A stretch of 46,912 nt of DNA from Clostridia bacterium (lineage in GTDB: Bacteria > Bacillota > Clostridia > Christensenellales > Borkfalkiaceae), in the NCBI GenBank assembly GCA_021204585.1, contig JAJPZC010000096.1:4533-51444 (forward strand). Reading direction: 5' to 3'. This document shows, piece by piece, positions 20,911 through 32,563 of the stretch. The position numbers and the translations under genes are program-made. How positions within the stretch are numbered: the stretch's first letter is position 1; the number at the start of each line of letters is the position of its first letter. The notes below the pieces were generated by a model. That model ran no database searches. It saw only the letters and a program-made list of their open reading frames with translations, and was not told the origin of the DNA.

Positions 20911-22436
20911 TCGAACTTCCTGAAGATCTTCTCGGCGGTGCCTATGCCGTCCGCTGCGGAGCTGGTTATGCCTCCGGAATAGCCGGAGCCCTCGCCGCAG
21001 GGGTACAGGCCGGCAACGGAGACGGACTCGCCGCTGTCCTTGCGCACTATGCGCACTGGTGATGAGAAGCGGCTCTCGACGCCCGTCAAGATGGCGTCCG
21101 GGCTTGCAAAGCCCTTTATGCGCTTGTCTATGTCGGGGATGGCAAGCTTTAAGGCGTTAGTTACGGACTCGGGAAGGTACTCCTCCAGGGGGGCGAAGAC
21201 GGTGCCTATGGCGTATGTGGGCTTCACTAAGCCGAAGTGGTCGGAGCATCTGCCGGCGAGGAAGTCGCCCACGCGCTGCACGGGAGCCTTGTAGGTGCGG
21301 CCGCCGGCGGCGTATGCCTTGCGCTCTATCGCGCGCTGGAACTCCATGCCTGCGAAGAGGCCTTCGCCGAAATCGGAGAGCTCCATCTGGACCATGAGGG
21401 CTGAGTTGGAGTTGCGCCCGTCACGGGCATGGTTGCTCATGCCGTTGGTGACAAGCCCGCCGTACTCGCTTGCCGCGGGTATGACAACGCCTCCGGGGCA
21501 CATGCAGAAGGTGAAGACGCTGCGCTCAGAGGCGTGCGAAACGGCCTTGTAATCCGCTGCGGGCAGGTACTTGGCCATGGGGCCGTACTGCGCCCTGGAT
21601 ATGTCTTCCTGCACATGCTCTATGCGCACTCCCACGGCAAAGGCTCTGGGCTCCATGTATACGCCCTTCCTGTTGAGCATCTCAAGGGTGTCCCTGGCGG
21701 AATGGCCTATTGCAAGGACAACTGCATCATAACGGTGCTCCGTAAGGAGGCCGGAGCGGACGTCTATGACCTGTATGGCCTGGAGCTTCCCGTCCTTGAC
21801 CTTTATGCCCGTAAGCCTTGTGTTGAACATGTAAGAGCCGCCGTTGTTGAGGATGTACTTGCGCATGTTCTTAAGGACGTTGTACAGGATGTCGCTACCC
21901 ACGTGGGGCTTGTTGGAATAGAGGACCTCGCGGGGCGCGCCGAAGTGCACGAATGTCTCAAGGACTTTCGTGTTGTAAGGATCCTTTGTGCCGGTGTTGA
22001 GCTTTCCGTCTGAAAAGGCGCCTGCCCCTCCTTCGCCGAACTGCACGTTGCAGTTGTCATCCAGGTTGCCGTTCATCATGAACTCGTTGACGGCTATCCT
22101 TCTGTCCTCCACGGGAGAGCCCCGCTCAATAATCACCGGCTTTACGCCGTGCGCAATGAGCTGCACGGCGCAGAGAAGCCCTGCGGGCCCGCAGCCTACT
22201 ATGGCCACGGAAGGAGGGTTGGAAAGCTTCTTCAGGGGCGTGGGCTCCGGCGGCACATCATCAGAGAATATGATGGAGTAGAGCCAGAAGATGTTCTTCT
22301 TGTCCCTCGCATCCAGTGACTTTTTAACTATCCTGAAGTATGCCGGCTCATGCCCCAGCTTCTTCACTGCCATGTCATGAAGCCTGCTCTCACTCTCATC
22401 CGGCTTCAGTTTGATGTTGTCCAGCCTGTATTCCAT
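20901..22436 (-). CDS. FAD-dependent dehydrogenase-like protein
   Basis: PSVAIVGCGPAGLLCAVQLIAHG, GEGGAGAFSDGKLNTG, GEGSGYSGGITSSAADG. Confidence 0.85.
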   Translation of the reverse strand: MEYRLDNIKLKPDESESRLHDMAVKKLGHEPAYFRIVKKSLDARDKKNIFWLYSIIFSDDVPPEPTPLKKLSNPPSVAIVGCGPAGLLCAVQLIAHGVKPVIIERGSPVEDRRIAVNEFMMNGNLDDNCNVQFGEGGAGAFSDGKLNTGTKDPYNTKVLETFVHFGAPREVLYSNKPHVGSDILYNVLKNMRKYILNNGGSYMFNTRLTGIKVKDGKLQAIQVIDVRSGLLTEHRYDAVVLAIGHSARDTLEMLNRKGVYMEPRAFAVGVRIEHVQEDISRAQYGPMAKYLPAADYKAVSHASERSVFTFCMCPGGVVIPAASEYGGLVTNGMSNHARDGRNSNSALMVQMELSDFGEGLFAGMEFQRAIERKAYAAGGRTYKAPVQRVGDFLAGRCSDHFGLVKPTYAIGTVFAPLEEYLPESVTNALKLAIPDIDKRIKGFASPDAILTGVESRFSSPVRIVRKDSGESVSVAGLYPCGEGSGYSGGITSSAADGIGTAEKIFRKFDRP

Positions 22437-22565
22437 AATAACACCTGTATCTTCTGCGGCCCCCTTAAAGGGAGCCATAGCATCCGCCCGCCGGGGCGGT
22501 GGCTTTGAATCATAATCCCATCATCAGCTTTCTGTTCGCCACAGGATATGCCGCAAACAAGCACA

Positions 22566-23765
22566 TTACAACTTGTTCAGAATGGCCTCCGCCACCCTCA
22601 TTCCGGAGCAGAACGCCCACTGCAGGTTGTACCCTCCGCAGTCTCCGTCCACATCCAGAATCTCGCCCGCCAAAAACATACCGGGCACTATCTTGCTCTC
22701 CAGCTCCTCCGTCACTTCATCCGTACGGATGCCGCCCTTCGTTACCTGCGCATAATCTGCGCCTGCGGTGCCGGTAACCTCTATAGGGAATGAGCCCACA
22801 AGCTGCGCTATCCTGTCCAGGTACGCAGCCCCGTCCCGGGACTGCGCCGCCTTGCGGATTATCATGCGGCATATTGTGTTGTGCAGCGTGCCGCACAGAA
22901 GATCCTCATCCCTGTACCCCTCATCCCAGCGCCTTTGAAGGAGCTCACGCACCTCTTGGCCGGAGAATTTAGGCAGGAAATCTATGTACAGGAACACGTG
23001 GCCCAGATGAATGAAGTTTGCTATCTTGGACGAGATGGCAAAGACAGCGCTGCCGGACACTCCGTAACTGGTGAAGATCACGTCCCCGCATGCGGTGCCG
23101 TACGTCTTCGAGTATCTTCCGGCAACCAATGAGGCTTCCACGCGTATCCCTCTGAGGGGCTTTATGTCCGCAATGTCCGTCTTGAGCTGCGTTATGGACG
23201 GGTATATGGCAGTACACCTGTGCCCCAGATCCGTTGCCAGGGCGTATGAGCTGCCGTCCGTGTGGAACTGCTTTGCAACAGAGCCTCCGGTGCAGAGCAC
23301 TATAAAGCGGCTCTCTATTAAGCCTTTGTCCGTCCGTATGCGGAAGCCCTCCGGCATCTTTTGGATCTCCATGGCCGTGGTCTCAAGCTTCAGCTCTGCG
23401 TCGCAGGTGGCTTCATGGGCCCATATGGTCTTTAGAAGTAGGTCCGTGAGGGATGAGGCCTGCTTGCCGGCGGGATAGATGCGGTGCCGCTCATCTGTTA
23501 CAAACAGACAGCCGAAAAGAGAACGCCAGTCATACCTTTCGGAGCAGACTATTTCCTCTGCCAGGGCCTTGTCTCCGTGATAAAAGACGGGGCGCAGGTC
23601 TTCGTTGGACACGTTGCCCTGTCCGTTGCCCGTCTGTGAGAGTTTTTTGCCGGCCCTGTCTCCGGCGTCCATGATAACAATGCTAAGCTTGCGTCCGGAA
23701 AGAGCCAGGCTGGCAGCGCATGCAAGCCCTGCCGCTCCTCCGCCTATTACAGCAACATCCGTCAT
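22566..23765 (-). CDS. NAD(P)/FAD-dependent oxidoreductase, HI0933/YhiN-like family
   Basis: MTDVAVIGGGAAGLACAASLA, GKKLSQTGNGQGNVSN, FLAGEILDVDGDCGGYNLQWAF. Confidence 0.9.
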   Translation of the reverse strand: MTDVAVIGGGAAGLACAASLALSGRKLSIVIMDAGDRAGKKLSQTGNGQGNVSNEDLRPVFYHGDKALAEEIVCSERYDWRSLFGCLFVTDERHRIYPAGKQASSLTDLLLKTIWAHEATCDAELKLETTAMEIQKMPEGFRIRTDKGLIESRFIVLCTGGSVAKQFHTDGSSYALATDLGHRCTAIYPSITQLKTDIADIKPLRGIRVEASLVAGRYSKTYGTACGDVIFTSYGVSGSAVFAISSKIANFIHLGHVFLYIDFLPKFSGQEVRELLQRRWDEGYRDEDLLCGTLHNTICRMIIRKAAQSRDGAAYLDRIAQLVGSFPIEVTGTAGADYAQVTKGGIRTDEVTEELESKIVPGMFLAGEILDVDGDCGGYNLQWAFCSGMRVAEAILNKL

Positions 23766-24090
23766 AATCACACAGTGCCCGCATGCTTGCGCGGGAAACC
23801 AAAGCGCCAGCTTCGGTGCCGGATGAGACACCTTGCCTCACCGCCAATTATTCTATACTTTTGCGATTACTGGTGTCAACAAGGCTTATTGCAGTTTGTG
23901 CAGAAATTTCGAAATCGTACAGTGTAATTTTCGCAAAAAAAGCGGCTTATGTGTACGAATTGCAATATATCGTGAGTATTGCAACCTCTGCGGATTTTAT
24001 AGTTTCCGCTTGGCTTAAGAGTGGAAAAAAGAGCAGCCGCTGTGGCTGCCCATGTGGGTTCTGTATGAGGCTTTAGGCCGCTATTTGGGG

Positions 24091-26907
24091 CTAGGAAAGC
24101 ATGTCCTTGAGGAACTGGCCGGTGAAGCTTTGAGGACACCTGGCAACGTCTTCAGGGGAGCCTGTGGTGACTATAGTGCCGCCGCGGTCTCCGCCCTCCG
24201 GCCCCAGATCTATTATCCAGTCCGCGCACTTGATGACGTCCAGGTTGTGCTCTATTACGACTACGGTGTTGCCGTTGCCGCGAAGGCGCAGGAGGATCTT
24301 TATGAGCTTGTCCACGTCATAGCTGTGGAGGCCGGTCGTGGGTTCGTCCAGGATATAGAAGGTCTTGCCCGTGGAGCGCTTGGATAGCTCCGTGGCAAGC
24401 TTCACGCGCTGCGCCTCGCCGCCGGAGAGGGTCGTGGCGCTCTGGCCAAGCTTTATGTATCCGAGACCTACGTCGCAGAGGGTCTGGAGCTTGTTGTATA
24501 TGGTGCCCACGGGGCGGAAGAAGTCCGCCGCCTCCTCGCATGTCATGTCCAGGACGTCGGCGATGGTTTTGCCCTTGTACTTTACGGACAGGGTCTCTCG
24601 GTTGTAGCGCTTGCCGCCGCACACTTCGCAGGGGACGTATATGTCCGGCAGGAAGTGCATCTCTATCTGTATGATGCCGTCTCCCTGGCAGTGCTCACAC
24701 CTGCCGCCTGCTACGTTGAATGAGAAGCGGCCGGACTTGTATCCCATGGCCTTTGCGTCCGGAGTGGCTGCGAAGAGCTCACGGATGGGCGTGAAGACGC
24801 CGGTATAGGTTGCAGGGTTGGAGCGGGGCGTGCGGCCTATGGGCTGCTGGTCTATGGCTATGACCTTGTCAAAGTTTTCAAGGCCCTCTATGGAGTCAAA
24901 ATTGCCCTGCGGCTGGCGGGCGCCGTTGAGGCTGTTTGCAAGGTACGGGTATATTATCTCGTTCACAAGCGAGGACTTGCCGGAGCCGGAAACGCCGGTC
25001 ACGGCCGTGATTAAACCTGCGGGAATCTGCACGTCTATGTTCTTGAGGTTGTTCTGGCGGGCGCCGTGCACCGTGAGCCACCTGCCGTCCGGAACGGAAC
25101 GCACGGAGGGCACCTCTATCTTTCTGCGGCCCGCAAGGAAATCGCCCGTTATGGACTTGGGCTCATTCATTATGTCTTCTGCCGTGCCGCATGCCACTAT
25201 CTCGCCGCCGTGGATGCCGGCGCCGGGGCCAATGTCCACTATGTAGTCCGCAGTGCGCATGGTCTCCTCGTCATGCTCCACCACAATTAGTGTGTTGCCG
25301 AGGTCCCTGAGGCCCTTGAGGGAGTCCAGAAGCTTCCTGTTGTCCCGCTGGTGCAGGCCTATGGAGGGTTCGTCCAGGATGTACAGGACGCCGGACAGGG
25401 CTGAGCCTATCTGTGTGGCGAGGCGTATGCGCTGGCTTTCGCCGCCGGAAAGCGTTGCTGCGGAGCGGGACAGAGTGAGGTATCCGAGGCCCACGTTCTT
25501 CAAGAACGATATGCGGGCGTTGATCTCCTTTATGATGCTGTCCGCTATCATGTGGTCCGTCTTGGTGAAGAATGAGAAGTCTGAAAAGTCCGCAAGGTCA
25601 TCCACGGACATGTCGCAGAGCTCCATTATGTTCTTTCCGCCAACGGTTACGGCCAGGGCCTCTTTTTTCAGCCTTCTGCCGCCACAGACGGGGCACACGG
25701 AGGTGCGCATGTACTTCTCTATGTCCATCTTGACGCCGTCTGAGGACGTGTTGTTGTAGCGGTGCTGCAGGCTGTTCACGAAGCCGTGCCACTCCGTGTC
25801 ATATGAGCCCTTGAAGTTGTACGCATTGTACTCCATGGAGACCTTCTCGCCGTCATTGCCGTACATAATGAGGTCATACACCCGCTTGGGAAGATCCTTC
25901 ACGGGCACGTCCATGGAGAAATGATAGTGCTTTGCGAGGGACGTGATGTACATAAGTGTCACGGACGGCGGGTCCATGTTCCACCCGGAGATGTGTATGG
26001 CTCCCTCTGCAAGCGTCTTTGTCCTGTCCGGGCATATGAGGTCTGCGTCCACAGTCTGCTTGAACCCCAGGCCGGAGCACTCCGGACATGCGCCCCAAGG
26101 CGTGTTGAACGAGAAAATCCTCGGTTCTATCTCGTCTATTGAGATGCCGCAGTCCGGGCAGGCGTACTTGGATGAATAGATCTCTTCCTTGTCATTGCAG
26201 TCTATAACGGCCAGCCCGTCCGCAAGCTTTAAGGCCTGCTCCAGAGAGTCCGTGAGGCGCTTTAAGACGCCGTCCTTTATGATGAGCCTGTCTACAACTA
26301 TGTTGATGTTGTGGCGTATGTTCTTCTCCAGTACTATGTTCTCCTGGAGGTCATACATGATGCCGTCTATCTTGACCCTTGCATAACCGCTCTTCTTATA
26401 GCCTGCAAGCTCCTTCACGAACTCGCCTTTCTTGCCTCTGAAGACGGGGGCCTCCACCATTATGCGGCTGCCCTCCGGCATGAGCATTACCCTGTCCGCG
26501 ATCTCGTCCACGGACTGCCTGCGTATCTCGCGGCCGCAGTTGGGGCAGTGCGGAATGCCTACACGGGCATACAGGAGACGGAAGTAATCATATATCTCCG
26601 TAACGGTGCCCACGGTTGAGCGGGGGTTGTGCGACGTGGTCTTCTGGTCTATCGAGATGGCGGGCGACAAGCCGTCTATGCTCTCCACATCCGGCTTCTC
26701 CATCTGCCCTAGGAACTGGCGCGCATATGATGAGAGGCTCTCTATGTACCTTCTCTGCCCCTCTGCGAAGATGGTGTCAAACGCCAGCGTTGTTTTTCCG
26801 CTGCCTGAAAGCCCGGTGAACACAGTCAAACTGTTCCTGGGTATGTGCACGTCTATATTCTTTAAGTTGTTCTCTTTCGCGCCCTTTACGTAAATCTCTT
26901 CTTTCAT
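24091..26907 (-). CDS. uvrA: Excinuclease ABC subunit A
   Basis: [39 protein letters not shown], zinc-finger cysteines, duplicated ABC signatures (LSGGE.QR). Confidence 0.98.
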   Translation of the reverse strand: MKEEIYVKGAKENNLKNIDVHIPRNSLTVFTGLSGSGKTTLAFDTIFAEGQRRYIESLSSYARQFLGQMEKPDVESIDGLSPAISIDQKTTSHNPRSTVGTVTEIYDYFRLLYARVGIPHCPNCGREIRRQSVDEIADRVMLMPEGSRIMVEAPVFRGKKGEFVKELAGYKKSGYARVKIDGIMYDLQENIVLEKNIRHNINIVVDRLIIKDGVLKRLTDSLEQALKLADGLAVIDCNDKEEIYSSKYACPDCGISIDEIEPRIFSFNTPWGACPECSGLGFKQTVDADLICPDRTKTLAEGAIHISGWNMDPPSVTLMYITSLAKHYHFSMDVPVKDLPKRVYDLIMYGNDGEKVSMEYNAYNFKGSYDTEWHGFVNSLQHRYNNTSSDGVKMDIEKYMRTSVCPVCGGRRLKKEALAVTVGGKNIMELCDMSVDDLADFSDFSFFTKTDHMIADSIIKEINARISFLKNVGLGYLTLSRSAATLSGGESQRIRLATQIGSALSGVLYILDEPSIGLHQRDNRKLLDSLKGLRDLGNTLIVVEHDEETMRTADYIVDIGPGAGIHGGEIVACGTAEDIMNEPKSITGDFLAGRRKIEVPSVRSVPDGRWLTVHGARQNNLKNIDVQIPAGLITAVTGVSGSGKSSLVNEIIYPYLANSLNGARQPQGNFDSIEGLENFDKVIAIDQQPIGRTPRSNPATYTGVFTPIRELFAATPDAKAMGYKSGRFSFNVAGGRCEHCQGDGIIQIEMHFLPDIYVPCEVCGGKRYNRETLSVKYKGKTIADVLDMTCEEAADFFRPVGTIYNKLQTLCDVGLGYIKLGQSATTLSGGEAQRVKLATELSKRSTGKTFYILDEPTTGLHSYDVDKLIKILLRLRGNGNTVVVIEHNLDVIKCADWIIDLGPEGGDRGGTIVTTGSPEDVARCPQSFTGQFLKDMLS

Positions 26908-27010
26908 GGTGTGATTCTGCTGTATGATTCTATGTATATGAACGGCCTCATATGGCCGTATAACTCGCTATGTGTGGGCTGATTTGCCCTGCGGGCAGCC
27001 CTGAGTGGGG

Positions 27011-28978
27011 CTACTTGCCGCCGTGCATCTTCATGCGCTTTTTGAGGTCGTTGATGGTGTCCCGGATCTCGATGGCCTTCTCGAAGTCCAGCTGGGCGGA
27101 GGCCACTTTCATGAGGCCCTTGAGCTTCTCTATCTCGGCGGGGATGTCCTTCATCTTGATGTCCTGAGAGTTGACCTTCTTGCCCGTGATGCCTATGGTG
27201 TTCTTGATTTCCTTGACTATGGTTCTGGGGATGATGTGGTGCTCTTCGTTGTACTTGGCCTGGATGACGCGGCGGCGGTTGGTCTCGTCTATCGCGCGCT
27301 GCATGGAGCCCGTTATGGTGTCTGCATACATTATGACCCTGCCTTCTGCGTTGCGGGCGGCACGGCCGATTGTCTGCACCAGTGCGGTCTCGCTTCTGAG
27401 GAAGCCCTCTTTGTCTGCGTCCAGGATGGCTACAAGCTTCACCTCGGGGAGATCCAGGCCCTCGCGGAGAAGGTTTATGCCGCAGAGGATGTCGAATTCG
27501 CCGGAACGGAGGCCGTTTACGATGTCTATGCGCTCCAGGGCGTCTATGTCGCTGTGCATGTAACGGACCTTGAGGCCGGACTCCTTGAGATAGTCCGTAA
27601 GGGACTCGGCAAGCTTCTTGGTCATTGTAGTCACAAGCACCCTGCCGCCTGTGGCTATTACTTTCTTAACTTCGCCCAGAAGGTCATCCACCTGTCCCTT
27701 TGTGGGACGCACCTCTACTTCCGGGTCCAGAAGGCCGGTAGGACGCAGGAGCTGCTCCACTATGTTTCCCGCCTGGCCAAGTTCATACTCCGCAGGAGTC
27801 GCGGAAACGCATATGAGCTGCGGAACGCGCTCATCGAACTCTTCAAATGTGAGGGGGCGGTTGTCATAGGCAGCCTTGAGGCGGAAGCCGTAGTTCACGA
27901 GGTTCTCTTTCCTGGAGCGATCCCCGTGGTACATGGCGCGTATTTGAGGGATAGTCATGTGGCTTTCGTCTATGAATACGAGGAAACGCCCCTTGGGAAA
28001 GTAGTCCAGAAGAGTGAATGAGGGCTCCCCTGGAACACGGCCGTCAAAGTAGCGGCTGTAGTTCTCTATGCCGCTGCAGTAGCCTATCTCGCGCATCATC
28101 TCCAGGTCATAGGTTGTGCGCTGCTCAAGCCTTTCTGCCTCCAGGGGCTTTCCGGCGTCCCTGAACGCCTGCACCTCGTCATGCATGTCCCTCTGGATCA
28201 TTGCAAGGGCGCACTGCATCCTGTCCGAACCCACTGCATACTGGCTGGCCGGGAATATGAGGACGTGCTTGAGTTCAGACACTATGTTCCCGGATATGGC
28301 CTCTATCTCGCTTATCCTGTCTATCTCGTCTCCGAAAAACTCCACACGGACGGCTATCTCTGAGTTGGATGCAGGGAATATCTCCACCACGTCCCCGCGG
28401 ACCCTGAACGAAGACCTCTGAAAGTCTATGTCCCTGCGGGCATACTGTATCTCCACAAGCCTGCGCATGAGCTCATCCCTCTCCATCTCGTCCCCTGGTC
28501 GGAGCGATATGGCAAGCCGGAAGTACTCCTCCGGGGCGCCCAGGCCGTATATGCAGCTGACTGAGGCCACCACAATGACGTCCTCACGCTCCCCAAGAGA
28601 GCTTGTGGCAGAGTTGCGGAGCTTGTCTATCTCGTCATTGAGGCTCATATCCTTCTCTATATAGGTATCCGTGGAAGGAATGTAGCTCTCCGGCTGGTAA
28701 TAATCATAGTATGAAACGAAGTACTCCACGCGGTTGTTGGGAAAGAACTCCTTGAACTCGTTGCAGAGCTGCGCCGCCAGAGTCTTGTTGTGGGCGATGA
28801 CCAAAACGGGCCTGTTCACGTTCTTGATGACGTTGGCCATCGTAAACGTCTTTCCGGACCCTGTAACTCCCACAAGAACCTGAGTGCGGATGCCGTCCAG
28901 CACTCCCTCCGTAAGGGACTCTATCGCCTCCGGCTGGTCTCCGGTAGGCTCAAACTTTGAATGCAGCTCAAACTTCAT
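27011..28978 (-). CDS. uvrB: Excinuclease ABC subunit B
   Basis: [44 protein letters not shown]-terminal UVR motif. Confidence 0.98.
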   Translation of the reverse strand: MKFELHSKFEPTGDQPEAIESLTEGVLDGIRTQVLVGVTGSGKTFTMANVIKNVNRPVLVIAHNKTLAAQLCNEFKEFFPNNRVEYFVSYYDYYQPESYIPSTDTYIEKDMSLNDEIDKLRNSATSSLGEREDVIVVASVSCIYGLGAPEEYFRLAISLRPGDEMERDELMRRLVEIQYARRDIDFQRSSFRVRGDVVEIFPASNSEIAVRVEFFGDEIDRISEIEAISGNIVSELKHVLIFPASQYAVGSDRMQCALAMIQRDMHDEVQAFRDAGKPLEAERLEQRTTYDLEMMREIGYCSGIENYSRYFDGRVPGEPSFTLLDYFPKGRFLVFIDESHMTIPQIRAMYHGDRSRKENLVNYGFRLKAAYDNRPLTFEEFDERVPQLICVSATPAEYELGQAGNIVEQLLRPTGLLDPEVEVRPTKGQVDDLLGEVKKVIATGGRVLVTTMTKKLAESLTDYLKESGLKVRYMHSDIDALERIDIVNGLRSGEFDILCGINLLREGLDLPEVKLVAILDADKEGFLRSETALVQTIGRAARNAEGRVIMYADTITGSMQRAIDETNRRRVIQAKYNEEHHIIPRTIVKEIKNTIGITGKKVNSQDIKMKDIPAEIEKLKGLMKVASAQLDFEKAIEIRDTINDLKKRMKMHGGK

Positions 28979-29470
28979 ATCCCCATCATTATATCCCATC
29001 CCGGAATCTTTATCAAGGAATTGAGCCTACTTCAAAACACCCGTACGCAAAAATCCACACTGGCCAAGGCACAATGCACCGCTCTGGCGTAACACACGTC
29101 AATTCCGAGACGCCATTCGGCAACAGCCCGCCGGAATAGCTGCCGGGATGTTTTGTAACTACACAGCATGACATGTCATAATAGCTTTACGGTTATTATT
29201 ATTATTATAAGCATACCACAAGTCATAAATGCTGCTTGGACATAATTGCCTGGCTGTTAGCTTGCAATACAGGGCTGTTGCCTAGCAGCAACGGACTTTT
29301 TTCTATATAGTTCTATACTGGTGTATGATCCGCTATCATTTGATGGCAGAAGAAAAGCCTGCCGCAAAGGACAGGCTTATGCATAATCCCTCATATCATC
29401 TGATACCATGGCAACGCTTGGAAAGCGCAGCGTCCGGGCAGAAGATCTTTAGGAGGCCTGTTGGACAGGC

Positions 29471-29508
29471 ATGCTAAGATGCGCTGACCAACTGAGTTAT
29501 AAAACGAG
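29471..29508 (-). pseudogene. Possible tRNA 5'-half remnant
   Basis: Reverse complement contains ...tataactcagttggtcagcgcatcttagc..., resembling a tRNA D-arm; no matching T-arm or acceptor found. Confidence 0.2.
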
Positions 29509-29572
29509 GACTGTTGATTCTGCAGAGGCAACAGATGTCACACACTGCATGCACTTAAGCCCAAGGTAGCCG

Positions 29573-29821
29573 CTACTGAAGCAATATAACTGGCTTCTTA
29601 GCGTACCACATCGCAGTTAATTCGGGTCCGTGATTAAGAACCCATTTTTTAACTTTGGATTCAGCTTTGGGTGACAAAGCCCCAAACAGGATTCTGCCAT
29701 CAAAACCTACCATTGCCTTACGCCCTTCACATTCAACATGAATATGGGGAGGGGCATACGGGTCCGCTTCAACGGAGTCCATGGTGACCACGATACTGTG
29801 GATGCCACGAAAACTCAACAT
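29573..29821 (-). CDS. DUF4160-family small protein
   Basis: MLSFRGIHSIVVTMDSVEADPYAPPHIHVECEGRKAMVGFDGRILFG (PPHIHVE signature); RBS gaggag. Confidence 0.75.
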   Translation of the reverse strand: MLSFRGIHSIVVTMDSVEADPYAPPHIHVECEGRKAMVGFDGRILFGALSPKAESKVKKWVLNHGPELTAMWYAKKPVILLQ

Positions 29822-30183
29822 AGCTTTTCTCCTCGCCACATAAATTAATGTGACAAAGATTGGTGAAACGCCTTGCAATTATACCTACGATATGTTATGA
29901 TTCACTTGCGAGTTGTTTTCATAACATACCGCAAGCCATAACCGCTTAAGCATAATTACCAGTCCGCCACATTGGTGGCTACACTTTGTTATATAAACAC
30001 TTTTGAGCGTTTTTAAAACCAAGTTTTAAAATTTCCTGGCTTTTTTCGAAAAAAATTTTGTGATCACACATCAAACAGCTAGGAAATGTGTTATGCGGGT
30101 TGTGTTATGGGCTTGCAGTAACAATGAAGAATGATAAAACAGGGTCTGATGTATGAGGTAACGGGCCCTGTTTTTTCACTGTT

Positions 30184-30755
30184 GCGAAAAATTTTAGAAA
30201 GAGACGAACTTTTGATTTTGCACAAACATTCGTTTGTACGCTTTAGCTCTTTAACGTACTAAAGTACTCTACTCTAATGCAGCTGGCAAACGATGTCCGG
30301 CTGAACCGGATGCTGTATAACAGCCCCGTCTTCGTTATCTTTTTGTCATTTCTTCTATAAAAGTGACAATAAGAAAATCTCCTCCAACTCTGTCCCTGTG
30401 GGGAACCGGACTGAGGCTTGTACACATATTTCTGACTTTGGATTCAGCTCTGTGCGGTGCAGGCCTTAAAAAACTGCCGTACAGAGCTGTCCGTTTATGT
30501 ACTCTTTGCATCAAATGGCAAGGTAAAATTGGACACATCTGTACGAAATTTTAGTAACAGTTCATACTTTTGGTTTTGTATGAACATTCGTTTGTACGCT
30601 TTATCTCTTTAGCGTACTAAAGTGCTCTAATGATCTGTCTGCGGGCCGCTGAACCGGATGCTGTACGTGGTTCTGCTTGCCTTATCTTTTTGTCATTTTT
30701 TTAATAGAAGTGGCAATAAAATAATATGTCCCGCTCTGTGCCTGTGGGCGTCTGA
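30184..30755. repeat. Two direct copies of a roughly 200-bp noncoding repeat (about 30184-30410 and 30547-30755)
   Basis: Shared blocks: acattcgtttgtacgctttRkctctttaRcgtactaaagtRctct, ggctgaaccggatgctgta, ttatctttttgtcattt, ataRaagtgRcaata, tctgtscctgtggg. Confidence 0.85.
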
Positions 30756-30807
30756 ATCGTGCTTTTTGATATTCATAGCCGTTTGCTGGCTGGGATTTCT
30801 TTATTTT

Positions 30808-30876
30808 GAGCCATTTTTTGGCCGAAAATAAGTATAATTTGAGCCACTTTTTGGCTGAAATCATGCTGACTGGCTC
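30808..30876. repeat. Short tandem repeat ttgagccaYtttttggcYgaaat with inverted ggctcaa at the end
   Basis: Read directly: ttgagccattttttggccgaaaataagtataatttgagccactttttggctgaaatcatgctgactggctcaa. Confidence 0.8.
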
Positions 30877-30941
30877 AATCTGTATACTGTTCCCCGTGTA
30901 TTGTGACAAAGAGCCCCGCCGTATGGCAGAGCTCCTGCATG

Positions 30942-32273
30942 TTATTCTGTATTCCCGGGTATCTTCATTTTGCTGTTCAGGCACCAGGCCGCATAAAGAG
31001 GCACTGCCCTTATGCCGTTCGCAAAGCCGAAGTTCTTTGCGGTTATCCGGATTGAATAAGGCGGATGGTATTTCGGGATATAGACATCCATGAGACTTTT
31101 TGCTTTGTTGTGGATACTGGTTTTGCATTCAACCGGAATCACGCTTTCATCCGTCTGAATGACAAGGTCCACTTCTGCCGTATTTTCAGAAGTCCAGTAG
31201 AAGATTTCAAAACCATTGGCCACAAGCTGCTGTGCCACATAATTCTCGGTCAGCCCGCCTTCGACTGTGTCATCTATGCCGGTACCCGTCAGCAGATTGT
31301 TGACAGGTATGTTGAGCTGTGTTGACAGCAGTCCCACATCTGACAAATATGCCTTGAAACTGAACAAATCTCTGGTTCCCTTGCATCCGTTGAGCCCACT
31401 GGTCACACGATAGCAGCGGAGCAGCAGGCCTGCTTTCATAAGCCATCTAACGCTTTTCTCATACTCCCTGCTTCTGGCACCCGGAGCTATTAAACTGTAT
31501 TGGAACTTTTTGTTCTCTCTGCTCAGCTGAGCTGATATGGACTGGTACGTATCCTCGTTCCTGATCGCCTCTGCCGGGGAGGCATATTTGCCCATATCGG
31601 ATCCGTAGTCGCTGAACAGACGCCTGTGGACAGAACGCACCTTATCAAAATTTCCGGTACTTAAGTATGTCTCAACAGCTGCAGGCATGCCGCCCGTAAC
31701 CAGGTACTTTCTGTACCATTCCAAAGCAGCTGTATGTGCCGTTTCCGACATGGGAATGATCTTCTCAAAGCACTCCTGTATCATGTCCTTGAGGGGCTTT
31801 GCGCCGACGGCAGACAAAAATTCCCCGAAGTCCATGGGGTACATAGTCAATTCATCGACTTTGCCCACAGGGAAAGAAATGCTTTTTCTCAGTGTTGCAA
31901 CTCCAACAAGACTTCCTGCTGCAATGATATAATACTCCGGTGCCATTTCCCGGAAGTACTTGAGTGATGTGACGGCCTCTGGGCACTGCTGTATCTCGTC
32001 AAAAAATATCAGGGTCTGATTCCTGATGATGCTTGTGCTTGAAAGAACGGAAAGCTCTCTGATTATTCTCTCCGGATTAAGGTCCTGTTTAAAAATACTG
32101 CACAGCTGAGGATTGTGTTCAAAAGTAAATGTGACGCAGTTGCTGAAATACTTTGAGGCAAACTCTTCAATCAGCCAGGTCTTTCCGGCCTGCCTCACCC
32201 CCGTTACAACAAGAGGTTGTCTGGAAGGATTTCTCATCCATTCAATTAATGATTTTTCAGCCTTCCTTTCCAT
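30942..32273 (-). CDS. AAA_14/DUF4143-type ATP-binding protein
   Basis: RQPLVVTGVRQAGKTWLIEEFA, LIFFDEIQQCPEAVTSLKYFRE, C-terminal EVDLVIQTDESVIPVECKTS nuclease-like segment. Confidence 0.92.
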   Translation of the reverse strand: MERKAEKSLIEWMRNPSRQPLVVTGVRQAGKTWLIEEFASKYFSNCVTFTFEHNPQLCSIFKQDLNPERIIRELSVLSSTSIIRNQTLIFFDEIQQCPEAVTSLKYFREMAPEYYIIAAGSLVGVATLRKSISFPVGKVDELTMYPMDFGEFLSAVGAKPLKDMIQECFEKIIPMSETAHTAALEWYRKYLVTGGMPAAVETYLSTGNFDKVRSVHRRLFSDYGSDMGKYASPAEAIRNEDTYQSISAQLSRENKKFQYSLIAPGARSREYEKSVRWLMKAGLLLRCYRVTSGLNGCKGTRDLFSFKAYLSDVGLLSTQLNIPVNNLLTGTGIDDTVEGGLTENYVAQQLVANGFEIFYWTSENTAEVDLVIQTDESVIPVECKTSIHNKAKSLMDVYIPKYHPPYSIRITAKNFGFANGIRAVPLYAAWCLNSKMKIPGNTE

Positions 32274-32308
32274 ATATACCGCCGACAATGAAAATGATTT
32301 CTGTCAGT

Positions 32309-32337
32309 ATCTTATCATAAAATAAGCTGAATGTCAA
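32309..32337 (-). promoter_or_regulatory. Sigma-A-like promoter of the AAA_14/DUF4143 gene
   Basis: Minus strand TTGACA-17 bp-TAAGAT about 35 bp upstream of the start codon. Confidence 0.65.
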
Positions 32338-32340
32338 CGA

Positions 32341-32428
32341 TTACACATTTTTCATATGAAAAATGTGTAAGGTAAACACATTTTCCATAGATAAGCCGCT
32401 TTTTGTTGTGCCGATTACACAAATAGCA
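32341..32428. repeat. Copy A of an 88-bp direct repeat containing a 26-bp perfect palindrome
   Basis: acacatttttcatatgaaaaatgtgt at 32343-32368 plus ...acacattttccatagataagccgctttttgttgtgc. Confidence 0.95.
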
Positions 32429-32563
32429 GTTATTCAATTCCAACACAGACTTTGACACTTCCCCGGGCCGCAACAGAAGACCCCCATGTGGCAGAGCTCA
32501 GTTGCGCTGCATGCTGCTACTGTATGCCTGTCCGGGGCAGCCTGGGCGGCACAGTGGCGTTCA

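Noticed and set aside
26970-28021. Long plus-strand ORFs antisense to uvrB (e.g. 27005-28021, 338 aa)
   Set aside because: Complete overlap with a strongly supported uvrB; antisense reading frame in biased high-GC codons. The same applies to many plus-strand ORFs over recJ, ruvB, pnp and GH3.
29171-29200. LexA box upstream of uvrB
   Set aside because: Looked for GAAC-N4-GTTC type palindromes upstream of uvrB and uvrA and saw none convincing.
29471-29508. Functional tRNA gene
   Set aside because: Only a D-arm-like segment is recognisable; no anticodon stem, T-arm or acceptor partner was found.
30682-31128. 148-aa minus-strand ORF overlapping the end of the ATPase gene
   Set aside because: Low-complexity, repeat-derived peptide (SAKKWLK...SAKKWLK) encoded by noncoding repeats.
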